Source: Bradyrhizobium ivorense (GTDB lineage Bacteria; Pseudomonadota; Alphaproteobacteria; Rhizobiales; Xanthobacteraceae). Taken from it: a stretch of 64,000 nt of DNA. Of this stretch, positions 8,827-18,135 are shown in pieces. A program made the translations under genes and the position numbers. The notes beneath the pieces are model-generated. The model saw nothing but the letters and a program-made list of their open reading frames with translations. It had not been told where the DNA came from and searched no databases. The stretch covers positions 248,001-312,000 of the forward strand of contig NZ_CAADFC020000028.1 of the NCBI RefSeq assembly GCF_900696085.1, written 5' to 3'. Numbering within the stretch: the first letter of the stretch is position 1; each line of letters starts with the position of its first letter.

Positions 8827-9095
8827 CCGCGCATTGCGAGCCGCGCTCGGCAATCGATGCCGGGGCGGATTCTGCAGATGCGCGAGCCAACTTCCGACAT
8901 ACGGAAATGCGGGTCACGCGATGGTGAGCGTCTCGACCCGCCGTTCGCGCAGCCGTGATTTTTTACGGCGTGTCTTATCTCGCGCGCATACCTACCTAAC
9001 CATTGTCCAACGAAATTCAGAGGAAACGCTCTCAACGGAGCAGCGATGGCGCGCGCGTGGTCCGCGCCAAAACACGAACCGTTCAGAGTACGACG

Positions 9096-9374
9096 ATGAT
9101 TGGATTCAAGACTTCGATTGTTGCTGCGATGATGTCGATTGGCCTGATGAGCTCTGCAAGCGCCCAGTGCCCGACCTGGGCGACGGATAATCCGGCGTCT
9201 TTTGATGCACAATACCCCGACCGGAGTGTGTTGAACGATTGCGAGCTAACGCCGGCAGGCAGAATGGGCCTGGAACGGCCCGGCGGCGCGGCTCCCTGGT
9301 TTGGGCCCAACAGGGCTTATGAGGAAATGCCTGGCGTTGCTCCGCATCGCGGCTTTCGGCACCGATCGCGGTGA
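9096..9374 (+). CDS. Small secreted protein, unknown function
   Basis: 92 residues. ATG 9096 begins a clean signal peptide (MIGFKTSIVAAMMSIGLMSSASA), predicted to be cut before QCPTW. The mature part of about 70 residues has two cysteines (CPTWATDNP and NDCELTPAGRMG), possibly a disulfide, and ends in a basic tail. Type of protein not recognised; the signal peptide is the main evidence that it is real. The 269 nt upstream to the epoxide hydrolase gene show no other gene. Confidence 0.65.
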   Translation: MIGFKTSIVAAMMSIGLMSSASAQCPTWATDNPASFDAQYPDRSVLNDCELTPAGRMGLERPGGAAPWFGPNRAYEEMPGVAPHRGFRHRSR

Positions 9375-9417
9375 GGCCCGTAGGATCGGTGGAGCGCAGC
9401 GAGCGTGAATCATACTA

Positions 9418-9635
9418 CCCGTCATCCTGAGGTGCGAGCCTTGCGGCGCGCTTGCGCCGCTTGGCGAGCCTCGAAGGATGAATCGGCCCGGCTGGTGGCC
9501 GTCGATCCTTCGAGGCTCGCAAGCGCTCGCGCCTCCAGCGACAAAGTCGAAGCCTTTGCGCGGGGATGACGGAATCAACAGCGGCGCGACGCGCTCGGTG
9601 TCGTCCCGGCCTTCGCGGGGACGATGCCGTCATTG
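9418..9635. repeat. Rhizobial-type intergenic palindromic repeat
   Basis: A GC-rich mosaic of inverted repeats. GCGAGCCTCGAAGGAT (9464-9479) pairs perfectly with ATCCTTCGAGGCTCGC (9505-9520), and TCGTCCC (9601-9607) pairs with GGGACGA (9618-9624) further on. The CGTCATCCTGAGG / CGAAGGATG wording is typical of dispersed repeats in Bradyrhizobium-like genomes. It lies between convergent genes and could work as a two-way terminator. Confidence 0.6.
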
Positions 9636-9651
9636 TGCGAGGCGTCCCGCC

Positions 9652-10446
9652 TCAATTCCGATACGACGGATCGGCGCGATCGAGCTTGCGCAGCAGCGCG
9701 GGCCAGGCGAGTTCGCCGTTGCGGGCGGCGCGGCCGGGTTTTGGCAGCATCCGCTCGTAGGTGTCTTCGAGGATACTTTGCGGCGGATAGATCAGCTTGG
9801 TGTTGCAGGACAGCGCCATCACCTGGGTCTGGCAGGCGCGCTCGAGCCGGAACAGCACGTTGAAGGCGGCCGGCACGGTTTGACCGACGACCAGCAAACC
9901 ATGATTGCGCAAAATCATCGCTTCGTTGTCGCCGAGGTCGCGCACCAGGCGCTCGCGCTCGTCGACATTGTCGGCGATGCCTTCAAAATCGTGATAGGCG
10001 ATGTGCAGGAAGCGCATCGATGTCTGCGCGATCGGCAGCAGGCCGCATTCCATCGCCGAGACCGCCATGCCGGCCGGCGTGTGGGTGTGCGCGACGCAGT
10101 CGATATCGTGCTTGGCCATGTGGATGGCGCTGTGAATGACGAAGCCGGCGACGTTGACGTCGTAGTCGGAGGCATTGAGCAGCGTGTTGCCGGCGACGTC
10201 GACCTTGATCAGCGAGGAGGCGTCGATCTCTTCGTAGAGCATGCCGTAGGCGTTGATCAGGAACTGGTCGGTGGTGCCGGGCACGCGGCAGGAGATGTGG
10301 TTCGCGATCATCTCCGTCATGCCGTACATCGCCGTGAGGCGATAGCAGGCGGCGAGATCGACGCGGGCCTGCCACTCCTCCGCGCTCACCTGCTCGCGGA
10401 CGGATTTGACGACCTTGATCGCGGGCGAGCTGACGGGAGGATTCAT
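9652..10446 (-). CDS. Class II aldolase/adducin family protein
   Basis: A 264-residue protein of the class II aldolase/adducin fold. Metal-ligand histidines are visible in CVAHTHTPAGMAV (HTH) and in ILRNHGLLVVG near the C-terminal half. Start ATG 10446 has AGGAAAG upstream; an extension to 10500 lacks a ribosome site. Catalysis in the family is retro-aldol cleavage or decarboxylation; the substrate cannot be read here. It lies downstream of the DsbA-like isomerase on the same strand, in the catabolic block. Confidence 0.88.
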   Translation of the reverse strand: MNPPVSSPAIKVVKSVREQVSAEEWQARVDLAACYRLTAMYGMTEMIANHISCRVPGTTDQFLINAYGMLYEEIDASSLIKVDVAGNTLLNASDYDVNVAGFVIHSAIHMAKHDIDCVAHTHTPAGMAVSAMECGLLPIAQTSMRFLHIAYHDFEGIADNVDERERLVRDLGDNEAMILRNHGLLVVGQTVPAAFNVLFRLERACQTQVMALSCNTKLIYPPQSILEDTYERMLPKPGRAARNGELAWPALLRKLDRADPSYRN

Positions 10447-10602
10447 GGCGTGCTTTCCTGGATGATGTCTACCGGTCGAAGGCCGGCTCGTGGCGCGCAA
10501 GATAGCAGAAACCGCAGGACGGCAACGCGCGCGGTGTCGGCTTATTTGCGGGTCTGGCGGGCAAAATCGGAATGCGACATTGGCCGCGCGGCCGGTCCGA
10601 TG

Positions 10603-11265
10603 TCAGGATCCGGGACGAGCCGGCGCATGCGTCGGCGCCTCCTTCCGGTGCCGGCTGCCGAGCGCGGCCGCGATCGTCTCGGGATGCTTGATCCGCTCGA
10701 TCAGCATGTCGATGCGATCGCCGCCCCAGAACAATTCGCCGTTGAACACCATGCTGGGCACGCCGAACACGCCGAGCGCCTCGGCCTCGTCGATGATGCG
10801 GTCGTGCTCGGCGCGGGCAGGGCCGTGCACATAGGCCTCGAAGTCGTCGGCGGAGCCGCCGATCGACGATATCACGCCGGAGATTTCCGACAGCTCGTCG
10901 ATCTCGAGCTCGTGGTTCCAGAACCGGCGGAACACCGTGTCGTGATAGGGACGGAACAGCCCGTGGCGCTGCGCGAACAGCATGCCGGCGCTGGAATAGA
11001 ATGCATCATAGATCCGGCGCGGGCCCTTCATGGTGAGCCCCTGCGCGTTGGCGAAGCGCCGCGCGTCCATATAGAGGTAGCGCACCTTGCGCCAGAAATG
11101 CGGCGTGCGCTCCTCGACCGTACCCATGAATTCGGGAATGCGCAGCGTGTAGGGCAGCCATTCCAACGCGACACCGTGGTCTTCCAGCTCGAACAGCCGC
11201 TTGTTGGCAACGAAGGCGTAGGGGCTCTTGTAGTCGGTGTAGATGCGTACAATCGGCTTTTCCAT
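10603..11265 (-). CDS. 2-hydroxychromene-2-carboxylate isomerase-like DsbA-family protein
   Basis: A 220-residue thioredoxin-fold protein of the HCCA isomerase/kappa-class glutathione transferase type. It has a Ser in the active position (YTDYKSPYAFVANK) rather than a CxxC, and the family C-terminal motif GVFGVPSMVFNGELFWGGDRID. Start ATG 11265 is preferred because GAGGA lies six bases upstream; the ATG at 11271 is too close to it. Relatives isomerise a ring-fission product in naphthalene degradation using glutathione. Here it may act on a product of the neighbouring monooxygenase operon. Confidence 0.85.
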   Translation of the reverse strand: MEKPIVRIYTDYKSPYAFVANKRLFELEDHGVALEWLPYTLRIPEFMGTVEERTPHFWRKVRYLYMDARRFANAQGLTMKGPRRIYDAFYSSAGMLFAQRHGLFRPYHDTVFRRFWNHELEIDELSEISGVISSIGGSADDFEAYVHGPARAEHDRIIDEAEALGVFGVPSMVFNGELFWGGDRIDMLIERIKHPETIAAALGSRHRKEAPTHAPARPGS

Positions 11266-11768
11266 CGTCATTCCTCACCTGGCCGGACGATTGTTTCCGA
11301 TCCGGAGCGGTGACGCAACGATGCGACGATGAGCAGACGGCGGGTAAACGAATGGGCCCCGGTGCATTCAAGCATCAGCGGGGCCCTGCTACTTCGTTTT
11401 AGCGAAGGATATCTGGTACACACCAGTGGTGTTTCGGGACCTGAGAGCGCGTGGCCTTTGCGCTCCTGTCCTGCGGATATGGTCAGATTGTCGGCAGTAC
11501 ACGCGGCTAGCAGCTGCTGTTCGCCTCAACGTGCACCGTGACCTTGCCGTTGAGCAAGGTCGCTGGCTTTCGCCGGTGGCGTCATGCTCCTCTCCAAGGG
11601 TGGGCCGACGGACATCTGTCCGCTTTTTTCTGCGTGGCGGTCGACGACATAATCGCCCGTCAATTCCTGCGATGCGGGGAGCTGCGCTCCTTCACCCCAA
11701 CAGGTGCAGTCATCGAAATGCTGCGGCAGATATCGCGGTCTGTCAAGTTACCGAAAGGCCAATTCAGG
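11266..11768. other. Intergenic region with one short hairpin
   Basis: About 500 nt without a convincing gene; open frames on the plus strand are antisense continuations over the monooxygenase gene. One inverted repeat, GACCTTGC (11540-11547) and GCAAGGTC (11554-11561), forms a small stem, perhaps ending the monooxygenase operon. Nothing else was recognised. Confidence 0.5.
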
Positions 11769-13691
11769 TCAGCGTTCCTGTCCGGCCCTGGTCTGGCGAT
11801 AGTGGCTGAAATCAGGATCGTGCGTCACTTTCCAGTAGTCGACGAACCGCCATGGCATCGCCGAGAACACGCGGCCGCGCTTGTTGCGGTAATAGGTCGT
11901 CATCCCCGGATGCGTCCAGATCAACTGCTCATGCTCGGCATCGACCCGGCTGATGTACTCGTCGTGCGCGTCACGATGCACATCGATCGCGGCGATATCG
12001 TTCTCGATCATCGCGACCAGGCAGGCGGAGATGTAGCGGCTCTGGCATTCCGACTGGAAGATCACGCTGCCGCCATGCGCGGGCCCCGAGTTCGGCCCGA
12101 GCATCACGAACAGATTGGGAAAGTCCGGCACGGTGAGGCCGAGATAGGCGGTCGGGTTGTCGTCGCGCCAAACCTGCTTCAGGTTCTTGCCGTCGCGTCC
12201 GGTGATGTTGAGCCGCGCCGCCATCTCGGTGACCTTGAAGCCGGTCGAGATCACGATGAGGTCGTGCGGCCGCAGCTTGCCGTCGGCGGTGACGATTCCT
12301 TCCGGCGCGAAGCGATCGATCGGATCGGTGACCAGCTCGACATTCGGCCGGGTCAGCGTCCTGAACCAGTTGTTGTCGAGCAGGATGCGCTTGCCGTAGG
12401 GCGGATAGGTCGGCACGCATTTCTCGATCAGGTCGGGGCGATCCTTCAGCTCCGACAAGATGAAGTCGGTGAGCTCCTGGCGATGCCGGTCATTGCCCTT
12501 GTTGACGGCGCGGTCCGGATGCGGCCAGGCCGGGTCCTTGCGCAGGAACGGCAGCAAGCCGTCGCCGTAGCGCCAGAACATGTTGAAGCGGTACCACTGC
12601 ACATAGAACGGCAGATGCGCCAGTAGCCATTGCGCGCCCTCGGTGATCGGGTCGGAATAGCCCTTCACCGGCCGCGCCCACTGCGCGGTGCGCTGATAGA
12701 CGGTGACCGAGGCGACGCGATCGGCGATCGCAGGCACCAGCTGCATCGCGGTCGCGCCGGTGCCGATCACAGCGACATGCTTGCCGTCGAGCTTGATGTC
12801 GTCGGACCACAGCGCCGAATGCAGCTTCAGGCCGGCGAACTCTTCATCTCCCTTGAAGCGGGCAGGCAAGGGGTCGTTGAGCTGGCCGATGGCGCTGACC
12901 AGCGCGGTCGATTCAAAGGTCTCCTCGCCGCTCTTCGTCCTGAGGGTCGAGATCCAGCGCCGCTTGCCCTCGTCCCAGCGCGAGGCGATCAGCTCGGTGT
13001 TGAGGCGGACATTCCCGCGAATGTCGTGCTCGCGGACGACCTTGAGCAGATAGTCCAGCAGTTCCTGGCGCTGCGCGAAATAGCGCGTCCACGGATTGCG
13101 CGCGCCGAAGGAGAAGGAATAGGAGTGGTTCGGTGTATCGACGCCGCAGCCGGGGTAGCGGTTGACGTACCAGGTGCCGCCGATCTCGTCGTTCTTCTCG
13201 ACGATCGTATAGGGGATGCCGAGCCGCCCGAGCGCAACGGCGAGCGCGATCGCGCAGACGCCGGCGCCGACGATCAGCACATGCTGCTGCGCCAGGGTCC
13301 CGCCGGAGGGACGCGCGTGCCAGCGCGCCTCGCGCGGGATAAAACCCATCTCCTCGCGCATCAGCGGCGCATATTCCGGCGCGACAGGCTCGCCCAGCGT
13401 CGCGCGCATCATCCGCAGCATCAGCTCGTCGCCGGGATCGGTGATGACGGGTGCAGGCCGGCCGTTGGCGAACAGGTTGAGGACCGCGGCGCGGACCTCG
13501 TCCTGGATCTCCTTCGGCACGCCGGCGTCGGGATCGGGGATCAGGCGAACGTCGCGCTTCGGCTTGTAGGGCGGCTCGAGCCACTTCTCGTCGCCGGTCA
13601 TGTGCACCAGCACCATCAGCAGCACGCGGATGTCGCCTTCCGCGACGGCGGAGGCCAGATCGAGGGGCTTGCGCGAGAGCTCGATATTCAT
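11769..13691 (-). CDS. Flavin-containing Baeyer-Villiger monooxygenase (HAPMO-like)
   Basis: A 640-residue FAD/NADPH monooxygenase. An N-terminal helical extension of about 130 residues precedes the FAD Rossmann motif (VLIVGAGVCA, Gly142-Ala147). The Baeyer-Villiger fingerprint FxGxxxHxxxW is exact at Phe285-Trp295 (FAGLKLHSALW), followed by the NADPH motif VIGTGATAMQ. The extension and length resemble 4-hydroxyacetophenone monooxygenase, which turns aryl ketones into esters. It is last in the operon ligase-TetR-SDR-BVMO, starting 9 nt after the SDR. The substrate is inferred only by analogy. Confidence 0.92.
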   Translation of the reverse strand: MNIELSRKPLDLASAVAEGDIRVLLMVLVHMTGDEKWLEPPYKPKRDVRLIPDPDAGVPKEIQDEVRAAVLNLFANGRPAPVITDPGDELMLRMMRATLGEPVAPEYAPLMREEMGFIPREARWHARPSGGTLAQQHVLIVGAGVCAIALAVALGRLGIPYTIVEKNDEIGGTWYVNRYPGCGVDTPNHSYSFSFGARNPWTRYFAQRQELLDYLLKVVREHDIRGNVRLNTELIASRWDEGKRRWISTLRTKSGEETFESTALVSAIGQLNDPLPARFKGDEEFAGLKLHSALWSDDIKLDGKHVAVIGTGATAMQLVPAIADRVASVTVYQRTAQWARPVKGYSDPITEGAQWLLAHLPFYVQWYRFNMFWRYGDGLLPFLRKDPAWPHPDRAVNKGNDRHRQELTDFILSELKDRPDLIEKCVPTYPPYGKRILLDNNWFRTLTRPNVELVTDPIDRFAPEGIVTADGKLRPHDLIVISTGFKVTEMAARLNITGRDGKNLKQVWRDDNPTAYLGLTVPDFPNLFVMLGPNSGPAHGGSVIFQSECQSRYISACLVAMIENDIAAIDVHRDAHDEYISRVDAEHEQLIWTHPGMTTYYRNKRGRVFSAMPWRFVDYWKVTHDPDFSHYRQTRAGQER

Positions 13692-13700
13692 GCGGTGTCC

Positions 13701-14474
13701 TCAGTTTGCTGGTGCATCCGGCAGGCCGCCATAGGCGGCCCAACTGGTGCCGGCGATGTAGCCGGCATCGACCGGCAGGTTGATGCCGGTGACGCCGCTG
13801 CTCAGTGGCGACAGCAGCCAGGCGATCGCCTGCGCCACTTCCATCGGCTCAACCAGCCGGTTCATCGCGGTCGGCCGCGCGAGCATCTCCTTGTCGAGCG
13901 CGCCCGAGGCGATGCCGGCCTCGAGCATCGCCGTGCGGGTGAAGCCGGGCGACACGGCATTGACGCGGACGCCGGCGCGGCCCCATTCGGCGGCCAGCGT
14001 CTGGGTGATCTGGATGACGCCGGCCTTCGCCGCGGTGTAGGCGTGGATCGGTCCGGACGTCATGCCGGCCACCGAGGCGACGTTGACGATGGCGCCATGC
14101 CGCCGCTTCGCCATGGCGACGCCGACGCTGCGCGCGACCAGGAAGGTGCCGCGCAGGTCGATGTTGACCTCGCGGTCCCATTGCTCCATCCGCACCCGCT
14201 CGATCGGATGCATCTTGCCGAACACGCCGGCGGCGTTAACGAGACCCGTGATCGGACCGTGCGCCTTCTCGATGTCGGCGACACCGGTGACGACGGCGGC
14301 TTCGCTCGCGACGTCGAACGGCGCCGGCCAAAGGATCGCATTGGTTCCGGCCAACGGTTCTGGCGCGATATCGACGATCACGACGCGGTGGCCCTGATCG
14401 GCGAGCAGCGATGCCGTCGCCGCACCAATGCCGCGGCTGCCGCCGGTGACAAGAATGGTGCCGTCAGCGCTCAT
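13701..14474 (-). CDS. SDR-family NAD(P)-dependent oxidoreductase
   Basis: A classical 257-residue short-chain dehydrogenase: cofactor motif TGGSRGIG near the N-terminus, NAAGVFG, catalytic Ser in VNVASVAG, and YTAAK with the active Tyr and Lys. It would interconvert an alcohol and a ketone; in this operon it could make the ketone oxidised by the Baeyer-Villiger enzyme, or serve as the 3-hydroxyacyl step missing from the block. The start overlaps the end of the TetR gene by 11 bp, indicating translational coupling. Confidence 0.9.
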   Translation of the reverse strand: MSADGTILVTGGSRGIGAATASLLADQGHRVVIVDIAPEPLAGTNAILWPAPFDVASEAAVVTGVADIEKAHGPITGLVNAAGVFGKMHPIERVRMEQWDREVNIDLRGTFLVARSVGVAMAKRRHGAIVNVASVAGMTSGPIHAYTAAKAGVIQITQTLAAEWGRAGVRVNAVSPGFTRTAMLEAGIASGALDKEMLARPTAMNRLVEPMEVAQAIAWLLSPLSSGVTGINLPVDAGYIAGTSWAAYGGLPDAPAN

Positions 14475-15114
14475 GGGAGGTATCCTTGTGACCGGCGCCG
14501 AACAGGCCGCGGGTGATCAGCTTCCGGTAGGCCGAGATGACATGGTCCGGCACGGCAGTGACGCCCTGCTCGGAGTAGGAGTAGCGGCGGCTGAGATAGC
14601 CGCGCGCCCCCATCAGCACATGGACAATCGCCTCGAACTCGTCGTCGCTGTAATCGGTGATAGCGCCCGCGGTACGGGCACGGCGCAGGATGCGCACATA
14701 GGCACTCGAGATGTTGTCGAGGTGCTTCTGGTAGCCGATTGGCGCGAAGAACTCCGCTTCGTTGAGAATGCGCAAGAACTCCGGCACCTCGCGGATGAAA
14801 TCGAAGAAGGCGCCGAAGCGCGCGATCTCCTGGCGCGCGGCATCCGCGGTGCCGGTGCGCGCGCGGATGAAGCGGACCATGTCGAGGCCGATCTTCGGCA
14901 GCAGCTGGTCGAGCAGTTCCTGGCGGTTCTCGAAATGATTGTAGAAGGTGCCCTGCGCGACGCCGGCCGCTTCGGTGATGCGGGCGACCGAGGCTTCGGC
15001 GTAGCCGTATTTGCCGACCATCTTGGTCGCGGCGTCAAAAATTCTCTGCTTGGTCCAGGCGTTGCGCTCGACCCGGTTGAGTTTCGTGACTTTGGCGGAT
15101 GTCGCTTGCGTCAT
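14464..15114 (-). CDS. TetR-family transcriptional regulator
   Basis: 216 residues. The N-terminal helix-turn-helix (about 25-70) contains ITEAAGVAQGTFYNHFENRQELLDQLL, typical of TetR repressors, followed by an all-helical ligand domain. It is embedded as second gene of the operon, overlapping the ligase gene by 4 bp (ATGA) and the SDR gene by 11 bp. The 25-bp palindrome at 16650-16674, between this operon and the divergent importer, is the obvious candidate operator. The ligand is probably an acyl-CoA or the substrate. Confidence 0.92.
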   Translation of the reverse strand: MTQATSAKVTKLNRVERNAWTKQRIFDAATKMVGKYGYAEASVARITEAAGVAQGTFYNHFENRQELLDQLLPKIGLDMVRFIRARTGTADAARQEIARFGAFFDFIREVPEFLRILNEAEFFAPIGYQKHLDNISSAYVRILRRARTAGAITDYSDDEFEAIVHVLMGARGYLSRRYSYSEQGVTAVPDHVISAYRKLITRGLFGAGHKDTSHER

Positions 15115-16607
15115 GTCGTCGCCTCGAGTTCAGCGCGGAGCACGCGCTTCAACACCTTGCCGGACGGATTGCGCGGCAGGCTGTCGCGGATGATCAACTG
15201 CTTCGGCACCTTGAAGCCGGCGAGGCGGGTGCGGCAATGATCGGTCAGCTGTTGCAGATCGAGCCTCGCGCCGTTCGCCGGCACCACGACCGCGACCGGC
15301 CTCCCGCCCCAGCGCGCGTCCGGCAGCCCGATCACCGCGACCTCGCGTACGTCGGGCATTTCGTAGATCACGCGCTCGACCTCGGAGGAAGCGATGTTCT
15401 CGCCGCCCGAGACGATCATGTCCTTCTTGCGGTCGGTCAGATACAGAAAGCCGTCGGCGTCGAGATAGCCGATATCGCCGGTGCGGAACCAGTCGCCGAA
15501 GAAGGCGGATGCGGTCTTCTCCGGATCGTTCCAGTAGCCCAGCGTCAGCTTCGGGCCGCGCAAGCAGATCTCGCCGTTCTGCCCGGCGGGCAGGCGCTTG
15601 CCGGCCTCGTCGCGGATTTCGATCTCGACATGGGCGATGGCGCGGCCGGTCGAGCCGATCTTCTCGATCTCGCGGCCAGCCTCCATAAAAGTGTCGCCGC
15701 CGCAGCTTTCGGTGAGGCCGTAGGCATCGATGTAGCGCGCGTTGCGAAAATACTCCGAGAAGGCGTGGATGCGGACCTCCGGCGTCTTCTCGCCGCCGCC
15801 GATCGCCCATTGCAGGCTGGAGACGTCGTAGCGTTCGCGGTTCGGGCAGGTCAGGAGGGCCGTGGTCATCACAGGCGCGAACCACGCGGCGTTCAGCTTC
15901 TCGCGTTCGATTGCGGCCAGCGCCGGCTCGGCTTCGAAGCTGCGATGAATGCACAGCATGCCGCCGTGCCAGAGCACGGCGATGCCGGGCAGGTCGAGCG
16001 CGCCGACGTGATAGAGCGGGCCGACGACGAGCAGCCGCGTGTCGGCATTCAGCCCGAGCACCAGCGTCTGGTCGGCGGACTTCCAGTAGATGTTCTCGTA
16101 ACTGAGCATCACGCCCTTGGGGCGGTCGGTGGTGCCCGAGGTGTACATCAGCCGCATCAAGTCGCGCGGCTGGCGCACATGCATCGGCGCGCGCGCGATA
16201 TCGGGCGCCAGATTGGTGACGCCGGATTGCGCGACCTCGTCGAGCAGCACCGTCGGCGCGCCGCCGGCCACGATCTCCGCAAACTCCTCGTCGGCGATCA
16301 GCAGCCGCGCGCCGGAATTGCCGACGATGTAGCCGACCTCGTCCGCCGACAGGCGGTAGTTGATCGGCAGAAACACCGCGCCGATGTGGCTGGTCGCGAA
16401 CACCAGTTCGAGGAACGCCGTGCTGTTCTTCATCAGGACGGCGACGACATCGCCGGGACCGATGCCTTGTCCGGCGAGCCAGCCGCCGGCCTGCCGGATC
16501 CGCAGGTCGAAATCCGCATAGGAGATGTCTTCGCCGCGATATTTCAGCGCACAGCGGTCCGGGGTCCGCCTGGCATGAAACGCGATGAAGCTGGAGAGAT
16601 TGATCAT
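15111..16607 (-). CDS. Acyl-CoA synthetase (AMP-dependent synthetase/ligase)
   Basis: A 498-residue ANL-family ligase. The phosphate loop MYTSGTTDRPKGVM, the adenine-binding AYGLTESCGG, the hinge region WFRTGDIGYLDADGFLYLTDR and the C-terminal catalytic Lys region NPSGKVLKR are all present. It activates a carboxylic acid with ATP and CoA, feeding the CoA-transferase, hydratase and thiolase on the other strand. It is first gene of the leftward operon, and its start lies 43 nt from the TetR-type palindrome. The acid cannot be told from sequence. Confidence 0.93.
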   Translation of the reverse strand: MINLSSFIAFHARRTPDRCALKYRGEDISYADFDLRIRQAGGWLAGQGIGPGDVVAVLMKNSTAFLELVFATSHIGAVFLPINYRLSADEVGYIVGNSGARLLIADEEFAEIVAGGAPTVLLDEVAQSGVTNLAPDIARAPMHVRQPRDLMRLMYTSGTTDRPKGVMLSYENIYWKSADQTLVLGLNADTRLLVVGPLYHVGALDLPGIAVLWHGGMLCIHRSFEAEPALAAIEREKLNAAWFAPVMTTALLTCPNRERYDVSSLQWAIGGGEKTPEVRIHAFSEYFRNARYIDAYGLTESCGGDTFMEAGREIEKIGSTGRAIAHVEIEIRDEAGKRLPAGQNGEICLRGPKLTLGYWNDPEKTASAFFGDWFRTGDIGYLDADGFLYLTDRKKDMIVSGGENIASSEVERVIYEMPDVREVAVIGLPDARWGGRPVAVVVPANGARLDLQQLTDHCRTRLAGFKVPKQLIIRDSLPRNPSGKVLKRVLRAELEATT

Positions 16608-16649
16608 TCGCCGCCCATCGGGCCGGTTTCCGGCGCCGTCTCCTCCCTG

Positions 16650-16674
16650 GATGAATTATGACTCGTAATTCATC
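16650..16674. promoter_or_regulatory. Probable TetR operator in the divergent promoter region
   Basis: Perfect 9-bp arms GATGAATTA (16650-16658) and TAATTCATC (16666-16674) around a 7-nt spacer, in the 170-nt region between the ligase operon and the ABC importer operon. It is AT-rich against a GC-rich background. It is next to a putative -35 (TTGACG, 16681) for the importer and upstream of the ligase start. Size and symmetry fit a TetR dimer site; the TetR gene is in the leftward operon. Confidence 0.65.
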
Positions 16675-16680
16675 TTTGGC

Positions 16681-16709
16681 TTGACGTCACCCCCCTTGCT
16701 CTGAAAACA
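16681..16709 (+). promoter_or_regulatory. Putative promoter of the ABC importer operon
   Basis: TTGACG at 16681-16686 and AAAACA at 16704-16709 with 17-bp spacing, about 70 nt before the substrate-binding protein start. The -35 is good, the -10 weak. It lies immediately beside the palindrome. Confidence 0.4.
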
Positions 16710-16777
16710 TTGTGGGCACGGAGACGGCACGATCTCCGAGAGGGATTTGGGAACGCGAATCCGACAGGGAGAGGAAA

Positions 16778-18037
16778 ATGACGAGAACCCGTAAACCGGG
16801 CATCAGCCGGCGCGCGACTCTGGCGCTGATGGGCGCAGGCGCCGTGAACGTTGCCGCGCCATGGGTGGCGCGCGCGCAGGCCAAGACCATCAAGGTCGGC
16901 ATGCCGACCATTCTGTCGGGCCGCGTCGCTCAGCTCGGCACCTCCTCGCGCAACGGGGTGATGCTGGAGGTCGAGAAGATCAACGCCGCAGGCGGCCTCG
17001 CCGGACGGCAGATCGAGATGGTGATCCGCGATTCCAAGGGGCAGCCGCAGGAAGCCGCGCGCATCGCGCGCGAACTCGTCAACACCGACGGCTGCGAGCT
17101 GCTGTTCGACGGCGAGGCGTCGTCGGGATCGTTCGCGGTTCACGAGGTGGCGCGCGACCTCGGCGTGCTCTGCATCCACACCTGCTCGGAAGCGTCGTCG
17201 CTGACGGCCGATCCCAAGCAGCACATTCCGAACGCATTCCGCTGCGTCCGCCAAGGTATCCATGACTCGATCGTCGGCGCCAGCTATGCGGCGCAGATAT
17301 CGAAGGCCAAGGGCCTGAAGAAGTGGGCGACCTGTTCGCCTGATTACGCCTATGGCCGCGACACCACCGCCGAGTTCGTGCTGTACCTGAAGAAGTTCGC
17401 GCCCGATGTCGAGATCATCAGCGAGTCCTGGCCAAAGCTGTTCCAGCCCGACTACACCGAGGTGGTGACCAAGATCCTGCAGGCCAAGCCGCAGGCGCTG
17501 TATTCTTGCCTGTGGGGCGGCGATCTCACCTCCTACATCGATCAGGCCAACATCTACGCGATGTTCAGCCAGATGGAGGTGTTCGCGGTCAACATGGCCG
17601 ACTACACCGCGCTCACCGTGGTGAAGAACCTGCCGAAGGGCATCCACTCCGGCGACCGCTACATCAAGACGTTCCCGGCGACGCCGGAGAATGCCGCCTG
17701 GGGCGATGCCTACAAGGCGAAGTACAACGAGTATCCGACCAACTGGTCGTGGCAGAACGCGACCGCGGTGATGTTCCTCGACGCGGCCGTGAAGAAGGCC
17801 AACTCGACCGACGGCAAGAAGATCGCGGAGGCCCTGACCGGGTTGACCATCAAATGTCCGTTCGGCGCCGACGGCACCGTCACCATGCGCGCCGAGGACC
17901 GCACGCTGGTCGGCTACGCGATCGGCTGGGGCACCACGATCCCGCAGGAGCCCTACGTGCCCGACGTCAAGGCCGGCGACTGGAAGACCATCTTCGAGCT
18001 CGAGGCCGAGTGGAAGAAGAGCAAGGGCTACACCTGA
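16778..18037 (+). CDS. ABC importer substrate-binding protein (branched-chain amino acid type)
   Basis: A 419-residue periplasmic receptor of the LivJ-like family. ATG 16778 has GAGAGGAAA upstream and starts a twin-arginine-like signal (SRRATLALMGAGAVNVAAP, cut near ARAQA). The mature part begins KTIKVGMPTILSGRVAQLG with the two-lobed periplasmic-binding fold. It is first gene of a complete importer (binding protein, two permeases, two ATPases) divergent from the ligase operon. In such catabolic settings these importers usually carry aromatic acids or other carboxylates, not amino acids. Confidence 0.92.
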   Translation: MTRTRKPGISRRATLALMGAGAVNVAAPWVARAQAKTIKVGMPTILSGRVAQLGTSSRNGVMLEVEKINAAGGLAGRQIEMVIRDSKGQPQEAARIARELVNTDGCELLFDGEASSGSFAVHEVARDLGVLCIHTCSEASSLTADPKQHIPNAFRCVRQGIHDSIVGASYAAQISKAKGLKKWATCSPDYAYGRDTTAEFVLYLKKFAPDVEIISESWPKLFQPDYTEVVTKILQAKPQALYSCLWGGDLTSYIDQANIYAMFSQMEVFAVNMADYTALTVVKNLPKGIHSGDRYIKTFPATPENAAWGDAYKAKYNEYPTNWSWQNATAVMFLDAAVKKANSTDGKKIAEALTGLTIKCPFGADGTVTMRAEDRTLVGYAIGWGTTIPQEPYVPDVKAGDWKTIFELEAEWKKSKGYT

Positions 18038-18135
18038 TCCGTCGACGGCGTGAGGCGGCGCCTGCCGCTTTCCGCCCGTCGCATACTGTTTGTTGCGCGC
18101 CGAAAATCGCGGCTCGCTGGAGTGGATGATCTCTC

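Noticed and set aside
9478..11313. Long plus-strand open frame of 611 codons
   Set aside because: It lies opposite the class II aldolase and isomerase genes, is rich in Arg, His and Asp, and has no domain motif; typical antisense frame in high-GC DNA.
12630..14516. Plus-strand open frame of 628 codons
   Set aside because: Antisense to the Baeyer-Villiger monooxygenase and SDR genes, whose motifs are exact.
15099..16661. Plus-strand open frame of 520 codons
   Set aside because: Antisense to the acyl-CoA ligase, which has all ANL motifs.
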